The notes under the pieces are model-generated. The model made no database searches. It was not told the DNA's origin and saw only the letters and a list, made by a program, of their open reading frames with translations. Shown one piece after another: positions 31,311-42,980 of a stretch of 64,000 nucleotides of DNA. Within the stretch, counting starts at the first letter, position 1. The number at the start of each line of letters is the position of its first letter. A program made the position numbers and the translations under genes. This DNA is from Carettochelys insculpta (taxonomy: Eukaryota > Chordata > Testudines > Carettochelyidae), in the NCBI RefSeq assembly GCF_033958435.1, contig NC_134141.1, positions 97,381,001 through 97,445,000 on the forward strand, given 5' to 3'.

Positions 31311-33799
31311 CTGTCATTGTCACTGTCCTGGCTTCCACTGCGCTGTACCAGTAGAGAATCCCATCACAAACCTTGGCTAAACCAGCCTTCTAACCAGCTA
31401 TTTCTGTGGCTGTCCTTTGAATGTAAGCATATTGTTTTTACTTCTTCACCATCCTTTCCCCCACTGTATCTCAGTTTCTGTCTATAACATAATGGTGCTG
31501 CTAAATATAGCCGGCACTTGATGCTAAGATGTGTTTTATATTACAAAATGTCTGTGGTGGGATGCACCACTTACTGCTTATTTGGTGTCTCCTTCTGATC
31601 ACTGATTACTACTCCTGGCTCCCTCCTTTCTCTGATTGCACTGTTTCCAAACCTCCTTCCCAGGACAAGACTCCCCTGTCTGTTGTCACCTTTCAGGCTT
31701 TATAGGGGCCACCTGTTCCTGCACAACTGAGCCTGCTTCAGTCGGTTCCCTGGCTCTCCCTCCAGGTGCAAGCTGTGAAGTTAATAGACCTGTCTGGTTA
31801 CCTTAACCAGTTCTGTGAGGAGTGGCTTTCCTAACACAATGTCTCTTTTTAAATAAAAAGTTAATACCTCCTGCTCCAGCCTTGAAACCAGGGATCTTTT
31901 TCAATCAGGTGATTTGCCCCCAAATGTGAATTTTTTTTCTATCTGTTTACAAGTATTTTTCTTTGAAATAGCCATATTGCTGCCGAAACTTCTTAGTAAA
32001 GTTCCACCCTTTGGAAAGTTTACCATTTCTGATAGCTGATTCTCTTTAAATTTGGCAGAGTTATGTAGTTAAACATAAAGTAGTCATTCAGTAGCTGGTT
32101 GCTGGTCACAGCATCTCTTTTCCTTCAAGTTAATGTTTTCTTTTTATGGGTTTTTTTTCCCTGTCTTTCTCTCCAGTGCCAACTGGAATGGGAGCAAAGT
32201 GTAAAGGAGTCAGGTCTTTTTATGTTTATACTCAGTTTATAAAGGACTAGATTTTTTTTCAATATGCTATGGTATACTTGGAAGCAACCATTTTAAAAAC
32301 AGACCTACAAACATTTTTTTTCCATCTTCAATCTCAAAATACCAAAAACTGAGCTTTTTTAATGTAGTGGTTTTAATAGACAAGGGAACAACCTACAGTC
32401 TCGATGCAAATGACTTTGTTCTGTCTTTACTTGGAAATTGGAAGATGATGTTACCAAAACACTAATTAAATATGTTTTGGCAATAAATAACCTTAAATTG
32501 TTGGGGGAATTGCCATTATTTTCTATATCATTTTTATTTTATTTTTTTTTCCTTTTATGACACAGGTTGCAATCCAGTTAAGGAAGATTTGTGATGTAGA
32601 TGGGTAAATTCTGAAGTCTTTTGCAGATAAATGCATCTGTTAACTATCAGTGCCTTTGCTTAATAGGCAAGATTAAAATCACTAAGTATGTTGATGTGCT
32701 TCTGATTCTTTCTTTTGCAAAACAGAAGAATATATTATATTCCAAGCATGGTTCCAAATCGCATTCTCTGGCAGTACTCTTACTTTAGTTCTTGTATGAG
32801 TTAAAGCATGTTTTCCAGCTCTTGCTTAAACTGCCCAAAGAACCTCTGTGGAATTAGGGTGCATCAGTTTTCTTGTAATCCTCTTTTTAAAGCAATGTTA
32901 AATTTGTTTCAACAGCTTCTCTTGGACTGACTAATGGAAGGTCTAAAAATACCATTTATTGTATCGACTGAAATCATGGCATTTCACTGCTAGCCTGACT
33001 ACCCAGATTATTCATTTCTGGATAGTCATGCTAGCTGCAGAGGTAACTCTGATTAAAACCCAGATCTGAGCACCTGGGTTAGCCTAATCTGGGTCAAGCA
33101 GCCATACTGCTGAGCCATGTTTGAAATTAATGTGTCCTCACTCGTCCTATAGTTATCTATATGTGTGTGTCACTAGGACTTCTGGGCATGTTTGGTGTTT
33201 TTGTGCCACTCGTATTCTTTCCCAGTGAATTCTGGAAGAAATTGTTGGTCCTTCAAAGGCATATAGAGGATTGTGGAACTATCAGTGCTCCAGTGGCTTG
33301 GCCTAGATTCTCAATGCAGAGTGAGACAGTTATCAGCCTGAGAGAAGTGTTTGTTTATTTCCTTTTTAGCCATTAGGCCAGGATGCACCAGTTAACTCAG
33401 ATTGAAAGCACCACCAAATTCAAGTCAGAAGCGTGTGTGGGCCTAAAATGAGGAGTCAGAGCAACACCCGAGAAGAACTGGAGTTAACACTCTACCATGA
33501 AGACTTTTTTGTTGCGTGTGTTCCTCAGTGGGGCCTGTCTACTGCTCCTAAGACTTATTGTGTCCCCTCTTCTCTGGCATAGTAACTTGGTTTCTGTGCC
33601 ATCCCCATTTTTGCTTCCACCTCCACTACTTGCTTTTTGAAGTCTCTGAACGTCCATTTTCAATTTAGCTTCTGCTATTGCTGATAGAGATACTAAGGAG
33701 GAGTCTATCAATTAAAAAAAAATGAAACTAATCATATGAAGTGTAATGGAATGAGATCAGTGGGAGCTGAGTACTTAGCAGCTCTGTGAATCAGAGCAC
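31311..33799. other. No gene recognised
   Basis: Non-coding, mostly AT-rich, with T runs near 32150, 32315 and 32540. The open frame at 33161-33376 has a hydrophobic start but no recognisable motif. The frame at 33484-33711 on the minus strand is likewise unrecognised. Confidence 0.42.
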
Positions 33800-34017
33800 T
33801 TTGGTCAGTTCTACACTAGACTGAAAAATCAATCTAAGATATGCAATTCCAGCTACGACACTTGCATAGCTGGAATCGATATATTGAAGGTAGATATTTC
33901 TGGCTGCGTACCTCCCTTTAGTCCTCGTAAGAATGAGGAGTACCAGGGCTGACTGTGGAGTCCTGGTGGTTTGATTTAGCCCGTCCCCATTAGACAACCT
34001 AAACTGAAACCTAGAAG
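33800..34017. mobile_element. MITE, left part, split by a CR1 insertion
   Basis: The left end reads GTCAGTTCTACACTAGACTG. The interior GAATGAGGAGTACCAG and GGTTTGATTTAGCCCGTCC is that of a turtle-type MITE whose other end is CTGTAGACATACCC. That other end lies at 35531-35574, beyond the CR1. The two parts together give one element of about 260 bp. Confidence 0.55.
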
Positions 34018-35530
34018 GTTGGCCCTTCTGCCAAAGGGAATTGTCAGATGTCATTGCCGAGCCTTGGCCATTATCTTTGAAGACTCCTGGAGATCAGGAG
34101 AGATCCCGGATGATTGGAAAAAGCCAAATGTAGTGCCCATCTTTAAAAAAAGGAAAGAACGACATTCCAGGGAACTACTGACCAGTCAGCCTTACCTCAA
34201 TGCCTGGGAAAATAATGAAGGGGATACTCAGCGAATCCATTTTGGAACCCTTGGAAGAAGGGAAAGTGATCAAAAGTAGTCAACATGGATTCACCAAGGG
34301 CAAGTCATGCCTGACCAATCTGATTAGCTTCTATAATGCAGTAACAGGCACTGTGGACATGGGGAAGTTAGTAGATGTGATATACCTTGACTTCAGAAAA
34401 GCTTTTGATTACACTCTCCCACAACATTCTTGCCTATAAGTTAAGGAGATATGGATTGGATACATGGACTGTAAAATAGATAGAAAGATGACTTGACGGT
34501 TGGGCCCAACGGGTATTGGTCAATAGCTCAATAGCTGGATGGCGGTCGGTTTCAAGCTGAGTGGTGCAGGGCTCAGTTCTGGGGCCGCTATTGTTCAACA
34601 TCTTTATTAATGACCTGGATGAAGGACTGGATTGCGCTCTCAGCAAGTTTGCAGATGACACAAAGCTAGAGGGGAGGTAGATATGTTGGAGGGTAGAGAT
34701 AGGATCCAGAGTGACCTGGATAAATTGGAGGATTGGACCAAAAGAAATCTGATGTGGCTCAGCAAGAAGTGTAGAGTCCTGCACCTGGGGTGGAAGAATC
34801 CCAAGCATTGCTATTGACTGGGAACCAATTGGCTAGGCGGCAGTACAGCGGAAAGGGACCTAGGGGTTATGGTGGATGAAAGGCTGGATATGATTAAACA
34901 GTGTGCCCTTGTAGCCAAGAAGGCTAACAAAATATTAGGATGCATTAGGAGAAGCATTTTGAGCAGATCTAGAGAAATGGTTGTTCCCCTCTATTGGGCA
35001 CTGGTGAGGCCACATGTGGAATATTGTGTCCAGTTTTGGGCCCCCCAGTATAAAAAGGATGTGGATGTGCTGGAGCAGGCTCAGTGGAGGGCAACAAAAA
35101 TGATTACGGGACTGGAGCACAAGACCTATGAGGAGAGGCTGAGGGATTTGAGGCTGTTTAGTTTATAGAAGAGAAGACTTAGGGGTGATTTAATAGCAGC
35201 CTTCAACCTCCTGAAGGGAGCTCTAAAGAGGATTGTGAGAAACTGTTCTCAGTGGTGTCAGATGACAGAACAAGGAGCAATGGTCTGAAGTTAAAGAGGT
35301 AGAGGTGTAGGTTGGATATTAGGAAAAACTACTTCACCAAGAGGGTGGTGAAGTGCTGGAATGCATTGCCTAGAGAGGTGGTGGATTCTCCATCCCTTGA
35401 GGTTTTTAAGTCCCAGCTTGACAAGGTTCTGGCTGGGATGACTTAGTGAGGGTCGATTCTGCTTGAAGCAGGGGACTGGACTAGATGACCTCCTGAGGTC
35501 CCTTCCAGCCCTATGATTGTATGACTATAT
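34018..35530 (+). mobile_element. CR1 LINE, 5'-truncated, plus strand, inserted in a MITE
   Basis: A CR1 of the same subfamily as 26455-27965 but opposite in orientation. Frames broken by indels encode LAIIFEDSWRSGEIPDDWKK (34019-34279), then [19 protein letters not shown] and YLDFRKAFD (34200-34439, the first catalytic Asp region). FADDTKLE follows near 34651. The C-terminal part (34869-35168) contains [19 protein letters not shown]. The 3' untranslated part ends CCTTCCAGCCCTATGATTGT. It is inactive because of frameshifts and stops. The insertion split a MITE (33800-34017 and 35531-35574), so it is younger than that MITE. Confidence 0.92.
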
Positions 35531-35574
35531 CACCCTGAAGGAGTCGATCTTCCAGTAACTGTAGACATACCCTT
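35531..35574. mobile_element. MITE, right part, split by a CR1 insertion
   Basis: GGAGTCGATCTTCCAGTAAC followed by TGTAGACATACCC is the right end matching the left part at 33800-34017 in inverted orientation. Confidence 0.55.
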
Positions 35575-37439
35575 TGATTTAAGGATTCATATATGGTTTT
35601 AGGAGCCAGCTTTGAAAACTTTTGGTCTTTACACTTTTAAAACTATATGAAACTATATTCAGTGTAGAGAAATAGAGTACCCAGTGATTAAAATTAGACT
35701 TGTCTAACTGTTAGACTTCACTGTATGCCCTGAACCTCAAGTCTTGCAAATGACCAGTGCTAGGAGCGTACAAGATGCCATGCATTCCAGGGGCTTGTAG
35801 AGAACTGAAAAGACCTACACTATTGGACAGCACCACCAAGAGCTGCTTTGGGCCCTGAGTGGGAGGGGGCCCGGCTCCTTGACTCAAAAGGGGTGGGGTC
35901 CGGGGAATTGCCAGGACACCCCCTCCCTTCCAGCCACGCACAGCCAGAATTTAGCTGTGACAGCAAGTCAAAGAGGCGCTTTGGCAGCAGCTGGAGTGCC
36001 AAGCCCCCTTGAAAGGCCGGTTCTGGGAGCAAGTGACCTCTTTGCTCCCTGTCAGTGGCCTGCTGTTGGACCTTAAGATCATACTTTGATAACCACCACC
36101 TCTCCTTTTCTCACCCTCCTGACCCAGGTCCCCATTTAATTCTCACCTGATTTGAGGCCATTATCTCCAGAGTTTAAGGTAGAATTTATTCTAAATGCCT
36201 TTTCAAAGTAACTAACAATCCTTACTTTCGCTTTTGTGTGTAACATCTCACATTTTAATAATATGAAGTCATTGTCTGCTAACATCAGGTAAGTTAGCAA
36301 TCAGAATAGTCAAACTTCAATCACTTGTTAGCAAACATAACTGTTCCTTTTGTAACATTTCTCCAAGTGCATTCAAAAGTTAGTGTTTGTACTGCCCTGT
36401 GGCTCCCTCTTGTAATGAGAGTGCAGAAACCACTAGACGTTAGTAGTAGTTGTGTTTTGTTTATTGCATGATCTGTAGTAGGTACGAAAGGCACAGTCAT
36501 GTTGAGTATAAAAGAAATGTTTCTTTTTCTGTGACACAACCAATAATTTGAAAGTAAGTTGTTCTAGGTATGCTAGCTCTGCCAGCACATTATTTGTATT
36601 TTCACATTAAGTTGTAGTACCCAGCAGCTGCCCATCTTCTAGCGCTCTAGTCAATCATTCTTATCCTCTTCTGCTAACCCCTCCTTCATTTACAAGTCAG
36701 GATGAAAATATGGGCTTTTTATATGTCTGTTTGTTTTTCTGCGGTTAGTCATTGGGCCAAAGTAACTTCCCTCTTTAACAGGGATCAGGAACAGCTTGTC
36801 AATGATAACATGATACCATATTCCATGGGGCACAATTGAAAGTGGAAGTAGGCCCTTTTTTGGAGAATAAGTCTGACACATCTGGTTTAAACAGTTATGG
36901 TGTGGGTAGGAGCTAAATGGAAGTTTCTGTATACAGTAGATGAGTTTCAGATAATGCTTACCTTCAAATTCAGGTTCATGTAAAAGTATACCAATGGGAC
37001 AGCCACCCACGAAATACAACAAGTCATTCACTTAAGATTATTTCCAGACCTAAACCAAAACAGCCACATGTAATAACTCCAGAAGAAAATGTAAACAAAC
37101 AAAACAGTCACCCAGAAATGAGGATAGAAAGAGAGGCTTTCTGCTACACAGTCAGGTCCTGCCTTCTCGACCATAGCCCTGTTGCCTCGTTATCTTCTAC
37201 CGTCCCCTGTTGCGTACTCATTATATAGGATACTTCAGATCCACCACTATAATTATATCACTTGAAATTCTTTTATCTTTCAGTGTGTTGTCTGTATCTT
37301 TTGGGTTGCCAATGCATGCTTTCTCATCAAATTTTGAGGATATTCTGTCTAACATTAATTTAAAGATGGTGGACAGAAAACACCAGCAGGGCTACTAAGG
37401 TGCGAAGTAGTTATTTTCAATATTTTGCAGTTGCACAGT
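35575..37439. other. No gene recognised; one GC-rich block
   Basis: The block 35820-36075 is GC-rich (GGGGGCCCGG, GGGTGGGGTCC) and carries overlapping frames on both strands without known domains. It could be the inside of an unidentified repeat. The rest is AT-rich. The minus-strand frame at 36690-37031 (113 codons) has no motif I recognise and no visible splice context. Confidence 0.38.
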
Positions 37440-38470
37440 AAATACAATTCTTTTTCAAGTGCTTGCTCATATCCAAGTTAGGCATGCATGCACATGTGCA
37501 TGACTCTTGAAAAGTTTTACCCTAGCTGCTGCCCATTGGGTCTGCTGTAGAGGTGCGCTGGTACACAGCCCATATATGCCCCTACCAACAAACTGCATGT
37601 CAGTTCCTTCTTACCACTCATACGGGCTGTTGAAACTGTGGCTCAGTACTTGTTGTTGATATGCCACATCTACCTAGCTCTTCACTGTGTAAATAGTTGT
37701 AACTAATTCTTTAGCTTAGCCTTTGTTTTCTAGTCAGTTAGTGTTACGTAGCCACCAGGTGGGGAAGGGTCTCCCTTCTCTTCCTGTTTCTTCCCTTCTC
37801 TGGGGGTTTGAGGCATGAAAAAAGTCCCAAGACTTCAAACAGTGAAGTTCCTGCTTGAAGTCTATGCAAATTAGTGACCCCCCACAACTCTTGCCTTTTG
37901 TTGCTTGGGGGAGCTCATCAGGCTGATGAGTGCCGAATTGCAGTCGGCAGTGGTTCCATCCAACTTTGTGTCTTTGGTGCAGGCAGCAGCCTCTAGGCCC
38001 AGGACTGTGATGCTTCAGCATTGCGTGCACTGAACCTCATCTTCCTTGATTCACCTTGAGGAGAACCAGTGCCATTTGGCCCTTTTTTGACCCTAGCAAG
38101 TACCAGGTGTCATGGGGGCTGGTTGAGATGATGCAGCTCCAGGCGCTGACTGAGGCCTCTGGCCCTCAGTGTGTCCCCAGGGGCAAGCCTGCACCCATTC
38201 CAGCACGCCTGCCTGGCCACTCTAATCCAGCACCACTCTGAGTCCTGACTTGGCAGTCTGCAGCATTGTCGGTCTGACTTGTGACACTGCTGACTCTGGC
38301 AGCACCAATTTCCATCCTACTCCACACATAGCCTCTCCCGTTCAAGCGCCTCTGTGGCAGGCTGCTCTGACTCTGGCTCTTTGACGTGCTCTGCCCACTG
38401 CAATGATGCTTGGCACTTTGTCTTTCTGGGTCTGCATCCATCTCAACATCACTTCACTTCATTTTAGGCT
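37440..38470 (+). mobile_element. Possible LTR-type element, 5' part
   Basis: CAAGTGCTTGCTCATATCCA, then CTTTTACCCTAGCTGCTGCC and CAGTTCCTTCTTACCACTCA, match what I remember of the upstream region of an LTR-type retrotransposon common in turtles. A frame-like GC-richer stretch (37900-38460) follows, with no open frame longer than about 98 codons and no recognised domain. Boundaries and terminal repeats were not found. The assignment is from memory and tentative. Confidence 0.35.
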
Positions 38471-39707
38471 CTTCCACCCGATTTCTGGGTCCCAATGGTC
38501 AAGTGGCACATTATCTGTTAAGAAAATAGGTACAGGTTTAATAATGGCAGTTTATAAGTGAAGAGATCATTTTAAAAGACTTAGAATAGGAACTGCACTC
38601 ATTGCTAACAAGGGCTAAGAGACCCATTTTTAATTAGCAAATAAATACAAATAACAAAAGCATAATGCATCATAGTGTGTATTGTTTGGATGGGTAATGT
38701 GAATGATTTATTATAATTTGTGGTGTGCTAATAAATCTTGTTGCTATATTTTGTGAAAGTAAAGACTTCATAAGTGTGTCTTTCTTCAGCACTTGATTCT
38801 TCACAGAGAAATGGGGAGTGGTTGCTGTTATGTATATAGATGAATAAAATTCTGTATGTACATCCTTGCGTAAAAGATGAAATAGTACAAGATGACTGTT
38901 GAAGAAACATAGTTAGTTTTAAATTTATCTGGAGTTAGGTACAGTTTGTCACTGTAGGTGGTCTGAGTAAAGCCATTTCAGATGCAGAAAAGGGATAGTG
39001 TTTTCATTCCCTTGTGTTATATGTACATTATAATGGTTCAAGTTAAAGTGCTTCCAAAATAATCGGAACACAAGAAAGTTCACTGCTAGCAAAATTAATT
39101 CAACCGCTCTCTTGCTGTAAACCTTGTATCCTCTAGAGTGGATAAATTTTGTTAAAAAACAAAGAGTAGAGATGTGTTGTTTTATCATGTAATTACGTAA
39201 CTGACATATTTTTATAATAATACATTTGGGTGGTCTGTCCCTGTAACACTTGATTTGTTAGGAAACATTACAGTTTCCGCAAGTAATCTCTAACTCCTAA
39301 ATATTTTGAAAGAATTTTGCATTGTGGTATTGCATCATTGCATTAGTCACCAGTTAAACTTTCTAAACTCCTGTTGTTTGGCATTGTTGAGGAGATTCCG
39401 TTTTTATTCATCGTATCAGGAAAAACATGCATAATTTGTATAAATGTTTGATGAAAAGGAATAGATACTATAAAGCCCACATTGATTATAAAGACTCTAA
39501 GGCATATCTCATTTTATGTTTATGCGGAAAAATCTAACAAACGTAGAAGATTTAGAATGACTTCAGCAGCAGTGTTTGTTTAGGGTGATGACTCTTTTCT
39601 ATCATTATCTTTTCCTCAAAAGAGGACTTGCTGTAGTCTCATGGAGATGTATGAACTTACGTGCTGCAATGACCCACAGTGATTCTGAGGTTAATCACAC
39701 CACTACT
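38471..39707. other. No gene seen
   Basis: AT-rich, with no coding frame of known type and no repeat ends recognised. Confidence 0.42.
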
Positions 39708-39913
39708 GAGGGTATGTCTCCACTACCAGGGAATCGAATGGTAGACCCAATTAATTGATTGCTGAATGCCCTCTGGGTAGCTCTGGTACTCCACCAGAAT
39801 AAGAAGCTTAAGGTAAATCAGTGTGAGTTTCTGTATTTTGGTTCCAGCTGCATTATTCATATAGCTGGAGTTCCATAGCTGAGGTTAACTTTACCACGTA
39901 GTGTATACCTATC
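39708..39913. mobile_element. MITE, TATGTCTACAC family (about 206 bp)
   Basis: Left end AGGGTATGTCTCCACTAC; right end GTAGTGTATACCTATCC, its approximate complement. The interior CTCTGGTACTCCACCAGAAT and the palindrome-like CAGCTGCATTATTCATATAGCTG fit a non-coding foldback element. It is diverged. Confidence 0.5.
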
Positions 39914-41100
39914 CTGAGTCTAGGTTAATTATCACTACCAGTAGCGGTAAACTGTTTGAATTGTTCAGATTAAAATGGAATCATATTAACATCACACATG
40001 TTTATGTGGGTAAACTCCATCAAATCAGAGTGATCTATATGAAAACAACTTCTTACACCTGCCTGCTCTCTTACCCAGTAATGTGTGAACACTGTTTCCA
40101 GTTAAGAATTAGTGTACCAGCAATTTTCAGCTAAAATTAAACTTTTACACAGAATACAGCTGGTGAATGACTGATATTCACATTACTCATTCATATAGTT
40201 TCTCAAACAGCCTGTGATAGTTTTACCTGGTCTGGCTTCATTACTTAAAAATTTAAGATAAACAGTGCAAGTAGAATAATTTCATAGCAGAACTGTATTC
40301 ACAGAAACCTGTGTTAAGGGAACATTAACTAGTCTTTAAATGTAAATAATGGAAACAGAAGGAAAAGAAGTGTCAAATTTTACTTTTAGAGAATATTTTT
40401 AGGTTTTACATTTTTCCCCTTTTCTCATTCTAAAGGCCTGTCTCCTATCCCAATAACTTTCCATTTGTGTCCCACTGCTTTTAACTTTTCTTTGTTGTAT
40501 AAAACAAACCAAAGCCAAACTAAACTGGATACCTGAATCATTAGCTAATTTGGGACTATACAAAATCATTTTTTGGGAAATTTGGAGACTGTATAAAAGA
40601 TCTCCCACAATTTCACAGCTGGAAAGAACACATTATAGCATGCTGCTGTGCAGCAAGGCCTTTGTTTGAACCTGGTAATGTCTGGTGAGAGCAATAAAAT
40701 ATTTGAGGCTAGCACCATTAGATTACTTGCTGCATACTGTCTTGGTAGCAGCCAAGTGGAAGTGAAATGTCTGTATTGCTAAAGTTCTGTGTGGATGGCT
40801 TAGAGATTGAAATATTGTTTGTTTTCATTTGTGTGAATAGACCATAGGACGTGGCCTACACTTAACTCCTTCACAGATAGATCTGATGGGGCTCCTATCT
40901 TTGCTGAAAGGCTTTATAAATGGATATCAGTTGTATCTCTGCCTGTTATGAGTTTGTAGGTTCTCAGCTCCCCACTTTTCCCATTTGGGGGAGGGATATT
41001 CAGCCAGCTTGCTGGGCACATTGTCTGCTTTTTGCTGAAATGTTCCATTATCTGAGATACGTAGAAGATTTCAGTCCATATGTCTTCAAATTTCTATGCT
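39914..41100. other. No gene seen
   Basis: Non-coding AT-rich sequence. Open frames of 60-77 codons lack motifs. Confidence 0.4.
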
Positions 41101-41541
41101 CTCAGATCTGCTGAGGTCCTGGGGTCTGCAGCACTATCTTCAGTTCTGGCTGTGTTCTGAATCTCCCTTCTCCTTGGCATGCTGCTCATAAGTCACCGGA
41201 AGTGAAGCACTCTCAGGGAAATGTTACTTAAACTAGGAAGTAATTGGTAGAAATGTGTGTGCTTGTTGGTGCTCCACTATCCACTTGCCCTCTGGTTTGA
41301 CAGTTCCCTGAAGTATGACTGGGTAGAGAAGGAATTGAGAGCAGGTCGCTCATTAATTCCTGGATAGCCTCATTGTTTGTCATGGGGAGGCTTTGGGTGC
41401 ACGGGTGGGCTGAAAGGACATTGCTGGTTAGAAATTGCCAGTTATGGCCTCATGAAATGGACCACCTATAAGGACACATGTCTTGAAGGACTACAGTTAC
41501 TACACAGAATAAGTAACTGTTCCTTTTTTGTCTGATATGAT
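41101..41541 (+). mobile_element. Possible LTR-type element, 3' part
   Basis: The end CATGTCTTGAAGGACTACAG followed by TTACTACACAGAATAAGTAACTG resembles the 3' portion of the same turtle LTR-type family as 37440-38470. No terminal repeat was seen. If the two pieces are halves of one copy, about 2.6 kb between them is either element interior too decayed to read or unrelated DNA. Confidence 0.3.
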
Positions 41542-41732
41542 CATGTTACCCCCAAAGCTTTCTAGTGTTTTGCAGGTACAAAACAAAAGGTGTTACTGGC
41601 TGCAAAAAATATTAGACTGTTTTCCTCACTGGTAGCCAGCAATTGGAATAAATAGCCGCAACAGTCAAAATCAACCCAAATATAGCTGGGATTCAAGGAA
41701 CGATAGCATCTTGCACCTACATTAATCCTTTT

Positions 41733-42120
41733 GGCTATGTCTACACTACGAGATAATATCAATTTTAAGTCATTTAGCCTGATTTTTACCAAGTGCCTGT
41801 CTTCACTGTAACTTCCATTAACTCGATTTATGGTGCACTAAAATCAACATAACAGCGATATCATACTATTGTAGTAACCTGATGGGTGTAGCGTATAGTT
41901 CAAATTTAAAATTTCAAATGAAGGGTAGAGAGGAAGTTCCAAGACTTTAAATTGAATTCATTAGCCTCCAGAGATGTTCCATGTGTGCCTCACAATATCT
42001 CACAGTTCTCTGCTTTGGCCTGTTCCATCTCCACTGCTCTCAGGTGTGGAAGAATTAGGCAACAGGAATGTTGTTTCAGTTCCGCACCTTGAAGCCCATG
42101 GCCGTAGGGTCATGAGAGGC
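41733..42120. mobile_element. Inverted-repeat element, left half (same family as 47997-48958)
   Basis: Begins GGCTATGTCTACACTACGAG and continues through the landmarks ATTTAGCCTGATTTTTACC, GGGTGTAGCGTATAG and TTTAAATTGAATTCATTAG. Each has a counterpart in order in the element at 47997-48958. The right end is absent; the match fades near 42120 before a TTTC array (42127-42146). Confidence 0.5.
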
Positions 42121-42980
42121 TGAAAATTCTTTCTTTCTTTCTTTGCTATTAGCTATCAGCCTCATTGGGATGGAGGGGAGCAGGGATCAGGGGCTGGGTT
42201 TCAGCTGCAAGGCCCCAACAGTTAAGGCCCCCCCCGTTAAGAACTGTTGCTACATATTACCATTGTGTTATATGCATGTATGTGGATATGTACAATGAAG
42301 TCCTTAAAAGGGTGTCAGACATGTCTATAAATATAAGATGTCTGATCATTTTAGGGCTCATCCTCTGATAAAAGCCTTTCTTAAAGGAACATTATAAATG
42401 AGAGATACTTTTAAAACCACTTGCACATGGCTTTTAATGACTCACCCTCTGATAATTAAGCTTGAAATAATAGTAGTTTATATTTCTTTCTAATATTTGT
42501 ATATTTACTTAACTGCATTTCAGTAAAACTGAGCTTTGAAAATAGATCTGTCAGTTCACTTTCTGGTTAACTAGAATTAGTATAATCAGTGCTTCAGAGT
42601 TTGGAAATCTTGTTAGGAAAAAGTTTACATTCAGACCAAATTATTTCATGTGTTTTATCAACACTTTAAAAAAATCATGAAGACATCACTATCAATGTTG
42701 CATTCTGGAGCTAAACTTCCTGATGTATCTAAACAATCTTGCTAGTTTTTTATTCACGTTATTCTAAGAATTCCTGCTGCTGTTTGGGGTACTCATTTTC
42801 CATTAAGTAAATGTATGGACTCTCTCCCTCCCATCCTCCCCTTCCACGTGCTATCATTGTGTTTGAGCAAATATTTATTTATTTGTTTAGCATTTTTAAA
42901 ATAGCCTTGAAAGCCATTGGGCCAGACAGTTAAGGGAGAGCTGAGCCCACTCTGTACTATCTTTTAATTAGGCAACTGGT
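42121..42980. other. No gene seen; TTTC microsatellite
   Basis: A short (TTTC)n array at 42127-42146 and otherwise plain AT-rich DNA up to the CR1 tail at 42981. Confidence 0.45.

Noticed and set aside
30813..31380. Overlapping frames of 112-149 codons on both strands
   Set aside because: They lie in the GC-rich interior of a hAT-type element where stops are rare. Low-complexity translation, no domain.
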